Assembly: GCA_942490775.1 (NCBI GenBank)
Contig: CALNYL010000009.1
Location: 186,001 to 250,000, forward strand
DNA length: 64,000 nt
Direction: 5' to 3'
Source: UBA6489 sp942490775
GTDB lineage: Bacteria; Patescibacteriota; Gracilibacteria; BD1-5; UBA6164
The position numbers and the translations under genes were made by a program. Positions within the stretch are counted from its first letter, which is position 1. Every line of letters starts with the position of its first letter. The notes beneath the pieces are model-generated. The model saw only the letters and a program-made list of their open reading frames with translations. It was not told the origin of the DNA and searched no databases. Shown piece after piece: positions 9,507 through 20,146 of this stretch.

Positions 9507-10382
9507 TTATTTTATTTCTAGCATTTCTACTTCAAATATAAGTTTTTTTCAAGCTAGTGGATGATTCATATCAACAGTTATTGAATTATCTGTTACTTCT
9601 GCAATTGGAAGAGGTCAGTTCATTGTAGGAAATTCTGATCATTTTTCTAATTTTACTCAAGCTTCCTCAAATGCTTTTTTATCTTTTTCTGTTAGACCTA
9701 TTATTTGTTTTTTGCTTTTATCATATTCTCCGTAAGCATCTTTTGGCTCTATTTTTATAGTTTTCTTTTCTCAAACTTTCATACCAATAACTCCTGCATC
9801 AAATCATGCTATCATTTGTTTTGCTCATGCTACAAATTTTAATGGTTCTCAACCATGTCTACTTGTTGCATCAAATATTTCTCAATCATCTAGTGTTCCT
9901 GTATAGCTAACTGCTACTTGGTCTCATTTTTTTACTTCTGTTTTTTTCATAGTTTCTGTATTGTTAATATCTAAATTATCAGAGTTAGTTTTTTCTTCCT
10001 CTATTATTGTAGTAGGTATTTTATTTTCTTCTTCTATTTTAGAATCTGATTCATCATCTTCCTCTACTGTTGTAGCAGGTGTTTCTTTCTCTTCTTCTAT
10101 CTTAGGATCTGATTTATCATCTTCCTCTACTGTTGTAGCAGGTGTTTCTTTCTCTTCTTCTATCTTAGGATCTGATTTATCATTTTCCTCTATTATTGTA
10201 GTAGGTATTTTATTTTCTTCTTCTATTTTAGAATCTGATTTATCTTCTTCCTCTACTGTTGTAGCAGGTGTTTCTGTTTCACCTGTCTGAGTTTTAGTTT
10301 CTGTATTATCAGAACTTTCTCCACAACTAGTTAGTAGCAATGCTAAAACAACAATTGCCATAAATGTTTTTATGTTTTTCAT
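9507..10382 (-). CDS. lipoprotein with FKBP/SlyD-type peptidyl-prolyl isomerase domain
   Basis: Product of 291 residues. Residues 1-20 form a lipoprotein signal with the lipobox LLTSCG (Cys20). A Thr/Glu/Lys/Asp-rich linker (about 25-140) contains five imperfect 20-22-residue repeats of the EEDDKSDPKIEEEKETPATT kind. The C-terminal part (about 150-291) is FKBP-like: VAVSYTGTLDDGEIFDAT, then LKFVAGAKQMIAGFDAGVIG, then a SlyD-like insert with PKDAYGEYD. Such enzymes speed prolyl isomerisation and act as chaperones. Here one is inferred to sit at the outer face of the membrane on a flexible stalk. TGA-Gly codons occur only in the enzyme part, not in the repeat linker. Confidence 0.9.
9985..10275 (-). 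repeat. coding tandem repeats in lipoprotein linker
   Basis: About five imperfect direct repeats of roughly 60 bases, in frame, encoding acidic units of the DDKSDPKIEEEKETPATTVE type. Adjacent copies are close to identical, so unit number is likely to vary between strains. Confidence 0.85.
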
Positions 10383-10417
10383 AAAAAATGTTTTAATAAA
10401 TAAAATAGTTTAATAAA

Positions 10418-10990
10418 TTAATTAATTTTTTGATATTTTAGTTCAATAAGTTCTTCAACCTTATCAAAATCAACTATTTCAACCTTAAATAATAAGTTAT
10501 CATTTGAGTTAATAATAAATACTGTTCATTTTACTATATCATTTTTTTCTAATTTTGATTCATAAATTTGTAAATCGTTAATATAATTAAAATCTATTGA
10601 ATCAAATTTTTCATCAACAACTTTTAAAAATACATTTTTTGATAATCCTGTTATTTCTGGATCTCTTGGTTCAATCCATAAGTCAAAATCTATTTCTTCC
10701 AAACCTTCTTCTGTAAAGTCTTTTCAAATTTTAATGATTTTTTCATTACTAAACTTTAATAATACGGCAGGATAAGAATCAAAACTTTCTTTATTAATTA
10801 ATATATTTTTGTATGATAATTCTGTTTTATTTTCATTTGTTTTATCTAGATTCTTTTCTATTATAATAGAATCTTCTGTCTTTGTTTTCCCTGTTTGAGT
10901 TTTATTTTCTTTATTATCAGATTTTTTTCCACAACTGGTTAGTAGCAATGCTAAAACAACAATTGCCATAAATGTTTTTATGTTTTTCAT
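10418..10990 (-). CDS. lipoprotein of unknown function
   Basis: Product of 190 residues. The signal and lipobox (MKNIKTFMAIVVLALLLTSC) are identical to those of the FKBP lipoprotein next to it. A Lys/Thr/Asn-rich linker (25-60) follows, then a mixed alpha/beta domain with one TGA-Gly near residue 89. The mature domain is not recognised and has no FKBP features. The shared leader, including upstream DNA, points to duplication of an expression and secretion cassette with different cargo. Confidence 0.8.
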
Positions 10991-11013
10991 AAAAATGTTT
11001 TAATAAATAAAAT
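10920..11013 (-). repeat. duplicated lipoprotein leader region
   Basis: The stretch covering the first 21 codons and about 25 bases upstream is nearly identical to 10310-10406 (one substitution in the coding part, small length difference in an A-run). The similarity ends soon after the lipobox Cys and after the upstream ATTTTAT motif, so only leader plus signal peptide was copied. Confidence 0.8.
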
Positions 11014-11076
11014 AAATATAAATATTTAAGAGATTTTTTGTTTTTAAAGTAATTAATTTGAAAAATATAGATGTCA

Positions 11077-11107
11077 TACAGTTCGTCAACAGAGGGCTTT
11101 AACCCTT
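11077..11107 (-). repeat. family B repeat at the mfd 3' end
   Basis: On the minus strand reads GCAAAGGGTTAAAGCCCTCT followed by GTTGAC. It lies directly downstream of the mfd stop codon (11115-11117). Other copies are at 13617-13652, 23753-23780 and 44858-44880. Confidence 0.7.
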
Positions 11108-11114
11108 TGCATTT

Positions 11115-14100
11115 TTATACAATTTTCTTCTTCAACCTAATTTTGCTCTTCTTTTTTACCTCTGAATTTAAAAGTTGTAGGAGGTATTGTAAGAATAAAT
11201 TATTATTTGCAAAGTTTTTTGTTGAACTTCTTAGTTTGTGAACATTTATTATGGTAAAGTTTACCTCTCTATCTAGTTTTAGAAATTCTTTTAGTTTTTC
11301 TAGGGAAATTTCTTTTGAGAAGTCTATTTGATAGTTTATTCATATTTTTTTTATTGAAGAAATAGAAAATTTACTAGCTCTTATTTTTAGTCTTAATAAA
11401 TCAAATAAATTTTCAACCTCTTCTGAAAAGTAGTCATTAACTTTTTTAAAATCATCTATTAGGTTATCTAAATCTTCTTCTTTGTTTAGGCTTTCTATTT
11501 CTCTGTAGAAGTTTAGTTTGTCAGATTCGTTTAAGAAAAAACTATCAGGTAAATAGGCATTTAAGCCTAAATCTATTTTTATGTCTATATTGTCTACTTG
11601 AGTTTTATCCTTAGTTTTCTTTATTTTCTCTATTTTATCTTCTAGCATTTTTATAAATAGGTTTATTCATACGATTGAGGCATGTCCACTTTGCTTGACT
11701 CATAGGATATCTCATGAACCTCTTATTTCTAGGTCTTTCATGGCTAATTCAAATCAGGCTCATAGGTAGCTGTATTCAACTATTGTCTTTATTCTTTTGG
11801 CTGCCTCTGTTCATATATTCTCTTTTTTGTATAGTAGATGGCAGTATGCTTGTCTTTCTGATCTTCATACTCTTCATCTAAGCTGATGTATTTGGGAAAT
11901 ACCGAAATTTTCACAGTTGTTTATAAATATGGTGTTTACATTTGAGAAGTCTACTCAGTTTTCTATTACTGTTGTGGATAATAATATGTCATATTTTCTA
12001 TTTTTGAATGCTATTATTCTTTTTTCTAGTTCTGTTCATTCTAGTTGTCCGTGTGTTATGATTATTTTTTTGCTTGGGAATATTTCTTGTAGTTTATTTT
12101 TGTATATGTTTATGTCTCTTACTTTATTGTGGATGAAAAATATTTGTCCTCATCTTTCAAATTCTTTTTTTCAGGCTTCTTGTATCATGGAGTCTGAGAA
12201 TTTTGATACATAGGTTTTTATGCTTTTTCTTCATGGTGGAGGACTTCTAAGTATTGATATGTCTCTAATCGAAGCTAATGCCATATTTAAACTTCTTGGG
12301 ATTGGTGTTGCTGACATCGATAATATGTCTATTTTAGCTTTATATTTTTTAATTTTTTCTTTATCTTTTACTCAAAATTTATGCTCTTCGTCTACTACTA
12401 GTAGTCATAGGTCTTTAAATTCTATACTTTCGCTTAGTAGTTTGTGGGTTCATATTATAAAGTCTATTTTTCACTCTCTTAGTTCTTTTATTATAGTACT
12501 TGTATCTTTTGCACTTTCCAGTCTTGTTAGTACTTTTATTTTTAGTCATAGTCATCTAAATCTTTCTCTGGCTTTTTCGTAGTGCTCATATGCTAGTACG
12601 ACTAGTGGAGCGATTAGTATGGCTTGTTTTTTATTGATTAGGCAGTTGTATATGGCATTGAATGCTATTTCTGTTTTTCAGAAGCTTACATCTCATACTA
12701 GTAGTCTGTCCATGGTTTTTTCTTCTGACATATCTTTTATAATGTCTTCTATTATTTTATCTTGATCGTCTGTGTATGTGTATGGAAATAGGTTTTGGAA
12801 TTTACTTTGTTTTTCAGGGTAGTTTATAAATTTGTATCATTTGTTTTTCTTTCTTTCAGCAAAGGTTTCTAATAGTTCTTCTGCTATAAGTTCTACATCT
12901 TCTGATACTTTTTTAATTTTCTTTTCCCATTCTTTTGATCCTAGTGGTGTTAGCTTTGGGTTTTCTACTCATACATATTTACTTAGTCTAGAGCTTTCTG
13001 TTACTGGTACAAATAGTTTTCAGTTGTCTTTGTAGCATATTTCTGCATATTCATTTTTTATTTCTCAGAGTTCTTTTTTTACTATTCAGTTAAATATTCA
13101 TATTCCGTGGTCTATGTGTACTACATAGTCTCCTGCTTTTATTTTTAGTAGCAAATCTATGTTTTTGCTTAGTTTTCTTTTTACTCTTTTTTTGATAAAT
13201 ATTTTGGAGATGATGTCATCGCATATTGTTATGTCTTTTATTTTTTGCAGTTCGTTTTTTGTTTGGAAGCTTTTTAGTGTATTAATGGTTGCTTCTTTTA
13301 GTTTTATTTTTTTTAGGTTGTTGTAGTTTATAAAGTCTTCTATGAGTTTTATATTTTTTGTGAATATTATTTTGTTTGTTTCGTTATTTCTTAGTACTTC
13401 TCTCAGAGAGTCTATGTCTTTTATATTTGGTTCGTCTATTTTTAAGTCTTGTATTTTTAGTTTTTTGTTTCAGATTATGTCAAAGCAACAGAAGTTTGTT
13501 AGTGTATTTATGTGTTTTTCGTAGTTTTTGTAGAAGTCTAGATTGTCTAGTATAAAAAAGCTATCTTTTAAGTAGTCTATTAGTGTTATTTGGGGATTCT
13601 TTAGTTTTTTCTTAGGTAAGCTATTCAAAGGGCTAAAGCCCTCTGTTAACAAGCTGTCTTTATTATCTTCTAAAAATATTTCATTTCTGCTTCAGATGGT
13701 TAGTTCTTCTAGTTTTTCTTGATTTGTTTTTATGTCTTTGTATTTATTTTCTACTATTATTTCTTCTATTTTGTCTCACCAAAAACTTATTTTGTAAATA
13801 AAACTTGAACTAGGGTCTGTGATAGTTATTATGTCTCACATTTTTTTATATGTTCAGGCTTTTTCGTATTCGTTAAATGAGTATCAGAATTCATTTAGTT
13901 TTTTTATTAGGGTATCTTCACTTATTTCTTGGTTTATTTCCAGTTTTATACTAGATTGTGTTATTTGGTATTCGCTTAAGATTGTTTTGTCTAGATTGTC
14001 TGATAGTATAATATATAGTCATATTTTGTTTGATTTTATGTTAACTAAGTTTGAAATGGTGTTTATATGAGAAATTTCTATTTTTAATTGAAAAAATATA

Positions 14101-14243
14101 CTTTCAAATATGTTTATATAGTTTTCTTTTTCTACTACTAGGATTATGTTTTTCTTTTCATTTAGGTTTTCTTGTATTATTAGTCCTTTTGAAAAGTAGT
14201 TTCATGTGTTTATGTAACTGGTGTTGTGTTTTAGTTTTTGCAT
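11115..14243 (-). CDS. mfd: transcription-repair coupling factor
   Basis: Product of 1042 residues, slightly shorter than the usual 1100-1150. The N-terminal region is divergent. An RNA polymerase-interaction domain reads GDYVVHIDHGIGIFNG. A RecG-like SF2 motor has GDVSFGKTEIAF (Walker A), VVDEEHKFGV (Walker B), SATPIPRSL and the arginine-finger motif QLRGRVGRSDRQAYC. A short C-terminal TRCF domain ends in IRLKKKIV. Mfd frees stalled RNA polymerase from lesions and recruits UvrA, whose gene is also in this window. A family B repeat is carried in frame at about residues 197-208, reading TEGFSPLNS. Confidence 0.95.
13617..13652 (-). repeat. family B repeat inside mfd
   Basis: The plus strand shows CAAAGGGCTAAAGCCCTCTG followed by TTAACAAGCTG, the same element as the intergenic copy at 23753-23783 including the trailing ACAAGCTG. 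It is translated in the mfd frame without breaking it. Confidence 0.7.
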
Positions 14244-14390
14244 AGTTTTTAGTATAAAATAAACATTGTTTTAAAGCCCTTTTTTGAGAAAATTTTTTAG
14301 AAAACAGAATATATAAAAATTTAAATTTATCAATTTTATATTTTTTTATATAATGAAACAAAATTATATAAAAATCACCTATTTTTTACT

Positions 14391-14969
14391 ATGAATCTAT
14401 TTGTAAATGCTATATCTAGCAAGTGAGTGTTAATTTTATTTAATGATGATAGAAATATTGTTAATAAACTAGAATTTGAGATTTTATGAAATGAGAGTAG
14501 CAAGTTAACTTGATTTATAGATGGTTTTCTGAAGAATAATAATTTAGAATATGGTGAGCTTGAAAATATAGTTGTGGTAAATTGACCTTGAAGTTTTACT
14601 TGAGTTAGAATAATCTCTCTAATAGTTAATGCTATAGCTTTTGCTAATGAAAATATAAGACTAACTGCTATAGATTTTTTTAGCTTGTTTTCTAGTTATC
14701 CAATAGTTAAGTCTAGCTCTAAAAGAGATTTATTTGTAAAATATACAAAAAATGATACAATAAATATTGTTAAAAATGAAGATTTTATTCTTTTTTTAAA
14801 AGAAAGTAGTATTAAAGAGATTTATGGAGATTTATCACAAAGAGATTTTATTTCTTGAATATCAGAGATATTTGTAGATATAAATTATAAAAAGGTTTTA
14901 TTAGAAGTAGGGGTTGATAATAAAAATATAATAGAACCTCTTTATATAAAGAAACCAAATATTAGTTAA
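14391..14969 (+). CDS. tsaB: TsaB-like tRNA t6A biosynthesis protein
   Basis: Product of 192 residues starting MNLFVNAISSKGVLILF. The motif VVVNGPGSFTGVRIISLIVN (about 60-79) is the signature of TsaB (YeaZ), the ASKHA-fold partner of TsaD. Together with TsaC and TsaE these make N6-threonylcarbamoyladenosine at A37 of ANN-reading tRNAs. Both glycines of GPGSFTG preceding Pro and Val are TGA codons. No tsaD/tsaE/tsaC lies in this window. The C-terminal half is shorter and more divergent than usual. Confidence 0.9.
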
Positions 14970-14981
14970 TTTTATTTTCAT

Positions 14982-15521
14982 ATGCATATTAGTAGAAAGG
15001 ATAATATTGATTTAAAAGATCTTAGACCTTGAGAAAAATTAGTTGCTGTTATAAGAAGGCATTGGATTATTTTAATCATGTTAAAGTGATATCTTTTATG
15101 ATTTACTTTATTTAATGTTTTAATGTTTGGTGTATTTTGATTTCAGCTTTGGATATCTCTAATAATGATTGTATTTTGGATGTTTTTTTTAATATGGCTA
15201 TATATCGAGTGGCTTAATCATGAGCTTGATATTTTTATCATAACAGATAATAGAGTAATTTTTGTAGAACAAAAATCTTTTTTGAATAGATCAAAAACAG
15301 AGTGTAATTTATGACAAATACAAGAGGTAAAATCTACTACATCATGATTATTACCAAATCTACTTTGATATGGGGGCCTTAGAATAGTTACTGCTTGAAG
15401 TACTGACGATTTGGAGATGTCTTTTGTTCCAGAGCCTTTAGAGAAGGTTAGAACTATTCTTAATATAGCTGATAAATATAGAGATAGACATAGTTTTAGG
15501 CAACAAGAAGATGAAAGTTAG
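14982..15521 (+). CDS. membrane protein with bacterial PH domain
   Basis: Product of 179 residues, starting 12 bases after tsaB and so probably cotranscribed. A soluble N-terminus (DLRPGEKLVAVIRRHW) is followed by two adjacent transmembrane helices (about 35-80). A bPH2-type (YdbS-like) domain then reads DIFIITDNRVIFVEQKSFLN and GLRIVTAGSTDDLEMSFV. Proteins of this kind are membrane components of unknown precise role. An Arg/Gln-rich tail ends the protein. Confidence 0.8.
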
Positions 15522-15534
15522 TATTATTCTTAAA

Positions 15535-15576
15535 ACAAAAGAGTAGATAATTTTATTTATCTACTCTTTTGTTTTT
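15535..15576. terminator. bidirectional terminator
   Basis: Perfect 15-bp stem (ACAAAAGAGTAGATA and its complement) with a 7-8 base loop and T-tract, between convergent PH-domain and gyrB genes. Confidence 0.9.
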
Positions 15577-15609
15577 TCTAAAGATTTTACTTTTAGGGAT
15601 TAGAAAAAA

Positions 15610-17508
15610 TTATATATCCAAGTTTTTAACTGTTTTTGCTCTGGCTTGTATAAATTTTCTTCTAGGATAAACCTCGTCTCCCATAAGTATTTTGAATATT
15701 TCATCTGCTTTTTCTGCATCTTCTATGGTTACTTTGAACATCTTTCTTTTGTCATGATCCATAGTGGTTTCCCATAATTGATCTGGATTCATTTCTCAAA
15801 GACCTTTATATCTTTGTATGTTGTCTCAAATAATTTCTTCTCTTCTTTGTATTTCAAGTTTTTCTTCATCGGTGTATACATACCAAGATTTTTTTCATTT
15901 TGTAAGTTTATATAGAGGCGGTTGTGCTATGTATAAGTATCATCATTTTATTATATCTTTGAAATATCTAAAAAAGAAAGTTAAAAGTAGAGTTCTTATA
16001 TGTGAACCATCTACATCTGCATCTGTCATTATTACTATTCTGTGATATCTAAGTTTGTCTATGTTAAATGTTTCTCATATAGATGTTCATAGTGCTATTA
16101 TTAGGTTTTTAATTTCTGTGTTGGCAAATATTTTATCTATTCTAGCTTGTTCTGTATTTAATATTTTTCCTCTTAGTGGTAGTATAGCTTGAGTTTCTCT
16201 ATCTCTACCTTGTTTAGCTGAACCTCATGCTGAATCTCCTTCGACTATATATAGTTCTGAAACTCTAGGATCTTTACTAGAACAGTCTGCTAATTTTCAA
16301 GGTAGAGTCATTCACTCTAATGCTCATTTTCTAATAACTGTATCTCTAGCCGCTCTAGCTGCTAGTCTTGCTTTTGCTGCTAAGAATACTTTTTCGCATA
16401 TAGCTTTTGCTGATCTTGGGTTTTCTTCTAAAAATTCCATAAATTTTTCACTGAATACTCAGTCTACTGCTCATCTCGCTTCTGATGTTCATAGTTTGGC
16501 TTTTGTCTGTCATTCAAATTGAGGGTCTATTACTTTTATTGATATTACACAAGTTAGTCCTTCTATAACATCGTCATTTGTTAAATTTTGATCTTTTTCT
16601 TTTAGTATTTGTTTATCTCTAGCATATTTATTTATGGTTCTTGTTAATGCTGTTCTGAAACCTGTTAGATGAGTTCATCACTCTGGTGTGTGTATATTGT
16701 TAACAAAACAGATTATATTATTTGAGTATTCTTTATTGTATTGTAGGGAAATTTCAACTAGTATTTCATTTTTTTCTTTTTCTGTATAGAATGTTCTTCA
16801 GATAGTGCTTTCATTTTTATTTAGAAAGTCTACATATGATCTTATTCATCATTCAAAATAGAATCTATATTTTTGATCACTTCTTTCGTCTATTATATTT
16901 ATTTGAACTCATTTTGTAAGATATGCTTGTTGTCTAAGTCTGCTAAGTATAGTTTTATAGTCAAATGTTGTACTTATTTTAAATATACTTTCATCTGGCC
17001 AGAATTTTATGATTGTTCCTGTTTTTCCACTTTTTCATATTGGTTTTACATCTTCAATTGGTTTTCATTTTTCGTAAGCTTGATAAAACTCTTTTCATTC
17101 TCTGTGTACCCATGCTTCCATTTTGGTAGATAGGGCATTTACTACAGAAGATCAAACTCAATGTAATCATCCTGATACTTTATATCATCATCCGCCAAAT
17201 TTTCATCATGCATGAAGAACTGTTAGTGTAGTTTCTAGTGCTGATTTTCAAGTTTTTGAGTGTATTCATGTAGGTATTCATCTACCATTATCTTCTACCA
17301 TACAACTTCCATCTTTTAGTAGGTTTATAGTTATTGTGTCACAATATCCTGCTATAGATTCGTCTATAGAGTTATCAACTATTTCCCAAACTAGGTGATG
17401 TAGTCATCTCTCGTCTGTAGATCCGATGTACATTCATGGTCTTTTTCTTACAGGTTCTAATCATTCTAGGACTTGTATATTATCTGCTCAGTAATCTTGG
17501 TTTGTCAT
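15610..17508 (-). CDS. gyrB: DNA gyrase subunit B
   Basis: Product of 632 residues, the short form without the proteobacterial insertion. The GHKL ATPase region has EIVDNSIDES (metal-binding Glu/Asn) and a Gly-rich lid with several TGA-Gly codons. A transducer domain follows, then TOPRIM with VEGDSAGGSAKQGRDR (one Gly is TGA), DADVDGSHIRTLLLTFFFR, and the C-terminal GLGEMNPDQLWETTMD. It works with GyrA to add negative supercoils. Assigned to GyrB rather than ParE mainly from the QGRDR and QLWETTMD motifs. The two are hard to separate in small genomes, and gyrA is not in the window. Confidence 0.92.
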
Positions 17509-17723
17509 AAAAAACTTTTTAAATATATAAAAATAATCTATAATATAAATATATAGATTTTTATGAATAAATCAAGTTTTAGCTATTTTTAGACGAGGTA
17601 AAAAATAAAGTATCTTAAATCGTAAATTTTTGTGTTAGAAATAGTATTTTTACTAAAATTAGTTTTTAGTACTTTTGAAATAAGTGACAGGATTTTTTAA
17701 AAAACTTATTAGGAGGAAAATAA

Positions 17724-17879
17724 ATGATTTTTAATTATTTTTACTTAATTTTTCAAAATATTTTTTGTTTATTAGGTGTTAATTTCCTTATTTTAAGCTA
17801 CATTAAAAGTATTTTAATAAAAAAACATAAAAAAGTTTGCATTGCAAACTTTTTTTTATATAATTCCCTAGCTTTTTAA
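17724..17879 (+). CDS. possible 51-residue hydrophobic peptide
   Basis: ATG preceded at 8 bases by AGGAGG (17711-17716), the best Shine-Dalgarno-like sequence seen in the window. The frame reads MIFNYFYLIFQNIFCLLGVN, then one further hydrophobic stretch and Lys-rich KSILIKKHKK. The 3' part overlaps a terminator-like hairpin, which argues against a translated gene. No TGA codon is used. It may be chance, since AT-rich DNA yields hydrophobic frames easily. Confidence 0.25.
   Translation: MIFNYFYLIFQNIFCLLGVNFLILSYIKSILIKKHKKVCIANFFLYNSLAF
17829..17858. terminator. terminator-like hairpin
   Basis: AAAAAAGTTTGC / GCAAACTTTTTTTT stem with a minimal loop; symmetric A- and T-tracts allow use from either side. 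It lies about 60 bases before tRNA-Asp. Confidence 0.7.
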
Positions 17880-17915
17880 GAGACACATAAAGCTGTTTTT
17901 AATTATGTTTTGTAT

Positions 17916-17994
17916 GGGGGCATAGCTCAGTTTTGGTTAGAGCGCCTGCCTGTCACGCAGGAGGTCGCGAGTTCGAGTCTCGTTGTCCCCGCCA
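17916..17994 (+). tRNA. tRNA-Asp (GTC)
   Basis: Acceptor GGGGGCA pairs with TGTCCCC. Anticodon loop CTGTCAC carries GTC, the T arm reads GCGAG-TTCGAGT-CTCGT, and the 3' CCA is encoded. Confidence 0.95.
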
Positions 17995-18019
17995 TTTTCT
18001 AAAAGGTAATAATATGTTT

Positions 18020-18096
18020 GGGGCCTTAGCTCAGTTGGCTAGAGCGCCTGCTTTGCACGCAGGAGGTCAGGAGTTCGACTCTCCTAGGCTCCACCA
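18020..18096 (+). tRNA. tRNA-Ala (TGC)
   Basis: Acceptor GGGGCCT pairs with AGGCTCC, loop TTTGCAC gives anticodon TGC, and CCA is encoded. 25 bases after tRNA-Asp, so probably one transcript. Confidence 0.95.
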
Positions 18097-18151
18097 TTTT
18101 TTAAATGTTATTTTAACATTTTTATTTTAATTTTTAAAACTTTTTCTAAAA

Positions 18152-18361
18152 ATGCCAGCTAATAAAAGACCTAGAAGAGTAAATTATGCTGTAAATAAAA
18201 AATGACCTAAAAGCTGAAGTAAAGTTGCTAAAGCTGTGAATCACTACAAAAAATTAGAAAAAAGAATTAAATTTGAGTGAGAAACAAAATGGTTAACGAA
18301 TGCTATGAATTTAGTTTTGTCTAAATTTAAAAAATACTCAATAAATACTAATAAAATTTAA
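18152..18361 (+). CDS. small basic protein, unknown
   Basis: Product of 69 residues starting MPANKRPRRVNYAVNKKGPK, rich in Lys and Arg (predicted strongly basic), with three TGA-Gly codons. It sits between tRNA genes and tuf and overlaps by no bases the 29-residue gene that follows. The composition and location among translation genes suggest an RNA- or ribosome-binding role, which is inference. No family recognised; it does not match bS21. Confidence 0.6.
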
Positions 18362-18362
18362 T

Positions 18363-18452
18363 ATGGCTAGACTTACATGACATGCTCATAAAAAATTGAG
18401 AAGGGCATTAAAATTGATTGAAAAAAAAGTTAAGAAAACTAGACTAAGATAA
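18363..18452 (+). CDS. tiny basic protein, 29 residues, unknown
   Basis: Starts one base after the previous stop: MARLTGHAHKKLRRALKLIE followed by KKVKKTRLR. One TGA-Gly. The size and charge recall tiny ribosomal proteins, but no specific match is recognised. Tight spacing to its neighbour supports translation. Confidence 0.55.
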
Positions 18453-18528
18453 TAATAATTTGATTTTTATTTTTAAATAGTTAAAGTATTTATACTTTTT
18501 TATATTTTATATTTTTATATTTTTTCCT

Positions 18529-19719
18529 ATGGCTTACGATAGATCTAAAGCACACATGAATATAGGTACTATTGGTCATGTTGACCATGGTAAAACTACA
18601 ACTACCGCAGGTATATCTGCTGTATTATGAGCAATGAACTGAGATGATGTTAGAGATTTCGCTTCAATTGATAATGCTCCTGAAGAAAGAGCAAGAGGTA
18701 TTACAATTAACACTTCTCATGTTGAGTATGAAACAGATAATAGACATTATGCTCATGTTGATTGTCCTTGACATGCTGATTATGTTAAAAACATGATTAC
18801 TGGTGCTGCACAAATGGATGCTGCTATTCTTATAGTAGCTGCTACAGATGGTCCTATGGCTCAAACTAGAGAGCATATATTACTGTCTAGACAAGTATGA
18901 GTACCATACATAGTTGTTTACTTAAACAAATGTGATATGGTTGATGATGAAGAAATGTTAGAGTTAGTAGAAATGGAGATTAGAGATTTATTAACTAAAT
19001 ATGAGTTTCCAGGTGATGATACACCAATTATAAGATGATCTGGTCTTGTTGCATTAGAAAATCCTACTGATATGGATAAAGAATACGGAGCAAAAACTAT
19101 TGTTGAATTATTTAAATCAATAGAAGAGTTTGTACCAGTTCCTGATAGACCAACTGATAAAGATTTCTTAATGCCAGTTGAAGATGTATTCTCAATCAAA
19201 GGTAGAGGTACAGTTGCTACAGGTAAAATAGAAACAGGTATGATTAAAATAGGTCAAACAGTTGAAATAGTTGGTATAAAAGATACTATAACTACAACAG
19301 TTACTTGAGTTGAGATGTTCCACAAACAATTAGAGGAATGACAAGCATGAGATAATGCTGGTTTACTTCTAAGGTGAATAGAAAGAGAGCAAATAGAAAG
19401 ATGACAAGTTTTAGCTAAACCATGAAGTATAACTCCACATACTAAATTTGAAGCTGAGGTATATATACTTACTAAAGATGAATGAGGAAGACATACTCCT
19501 TTCTTTAAATGATATAAACCACAATTCTACTTTAGAACAACCGATGTAACTGGTGATGTTGAATTACCTGCTGATGTTGAGATGGTTATGCCATGAGATA
19601 ATGTACAAATGACAGTATCTTTACAACAACCTATAGCTATGAATGAGTGACTTAGATTTGCAATAAGAGAATGAGGAAGAACAGTTGGTTCATGAGTTGT
19701 TGCTAAGGTTATAGCATAA
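18529..19719 (+). CDS. tuf: elongation factor Tu
   Basis: Product of 396 residues, usual length. G1 is GHVDHGKT, the switch region has RARGITINTSHVEYET, G3 is DCPGHADY and G4 is NKCD. Domain 2 includes IKGRGTVATGKIETG, and domain 3 ends SGVVAKVIA. EF-Tu brings aminoacyl-tRNA to the ribosome as a GTP complex. TGA-Gly codons are frequent in domains 2 and 3 and fewer in the G domain. It is followed by rpsJ after 86 bases, a leftover of the str/S10 operon order. Confidence 0.98.
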
Positions 19720-19805
19720 ATATAATTTGATAGATTTAGTACATTACATATTTATGCAATGTACTAAGTAATTAAGATATATTTTTAAATACTAAACATA
19801 TTTAC

Positions 19806-20126
19806 ATGAGTGTAAAAAAAAGTGTACAAAAGATAAGGATAATGGTAAAATCTTTTGATAGTAAATTGCTTGATGAAGCTGTTAAAAAGATAGTATTAAT
19901 AGCAAAAGATTCTTGAGCTATTGTTGTTTGACCTATTCCTTTGCCAACTAAGATAGAAAAAATTACTGTAAATAGAGCCACTTTTGTAAATAAAGATGCA
20001 AGAGAACAGTTTGAGATTAGAAGGCATAAGAGGTTATTAGATATACTAGAACCTAATTCTAAAACTTTAGAGTTGTTACAAGATATAAATATATCATCTG
20101 GGGTTTGAGTTGAAATAAAAGTTTAA
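19806..20126 (+). CDS. rpsJ: 30S ribosomal protein S10 (NusE)
   Basis: Product of 106 residues: KIRIMVKSFDSKLLDEAVKK, GPIPLPTKIEKITVNRATF and FEIRRHKRLLDIL are the S10 signatures. S10 also acts as NusE with NusB at boxA. Boxes of that type are present in the rRNA operon of this window. No ribosome binding site is evident. Confidence 0.97.
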
Positions 20127-20146
20127 ATTTTAAAATAAATAGAAAA

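Larger units (their letters stand above)
17509..17915. other. AT-rich gap between gyrB and tRNA-Asp
   Basis: About 400 bases of very AT-rich sequence. It carries the likely divergent promoters of gyrB and the tRNA/tuf block, one short open frame (17724-17879) with a strong ribosome-binding site, and a hairpin at 17829-17858. No consensus promoter stands out. Confidence 0.5.

Noticed and set aside
9985..10275. Tandem repeats as a possible CRISPR array.
   Set aside because: The units are contiguous with no unique spacers, and are translated in frame as an acidic lipoprotein linker.
12220..13035. Plus-strand open frames of 67-120 codons inside mfd, and similar ones opposite uvrA, gyrB and the nucleotidyltransferase.
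   Set aside because: They are antisense shadows. The minus-strand frames match full protein families.
17933..18130. A 65-codon open frame on the plus strand.
   Set aside because: It runs across the tRNA-Asp and tRNA-Ala genes and is an accident of the tRNA sequence.
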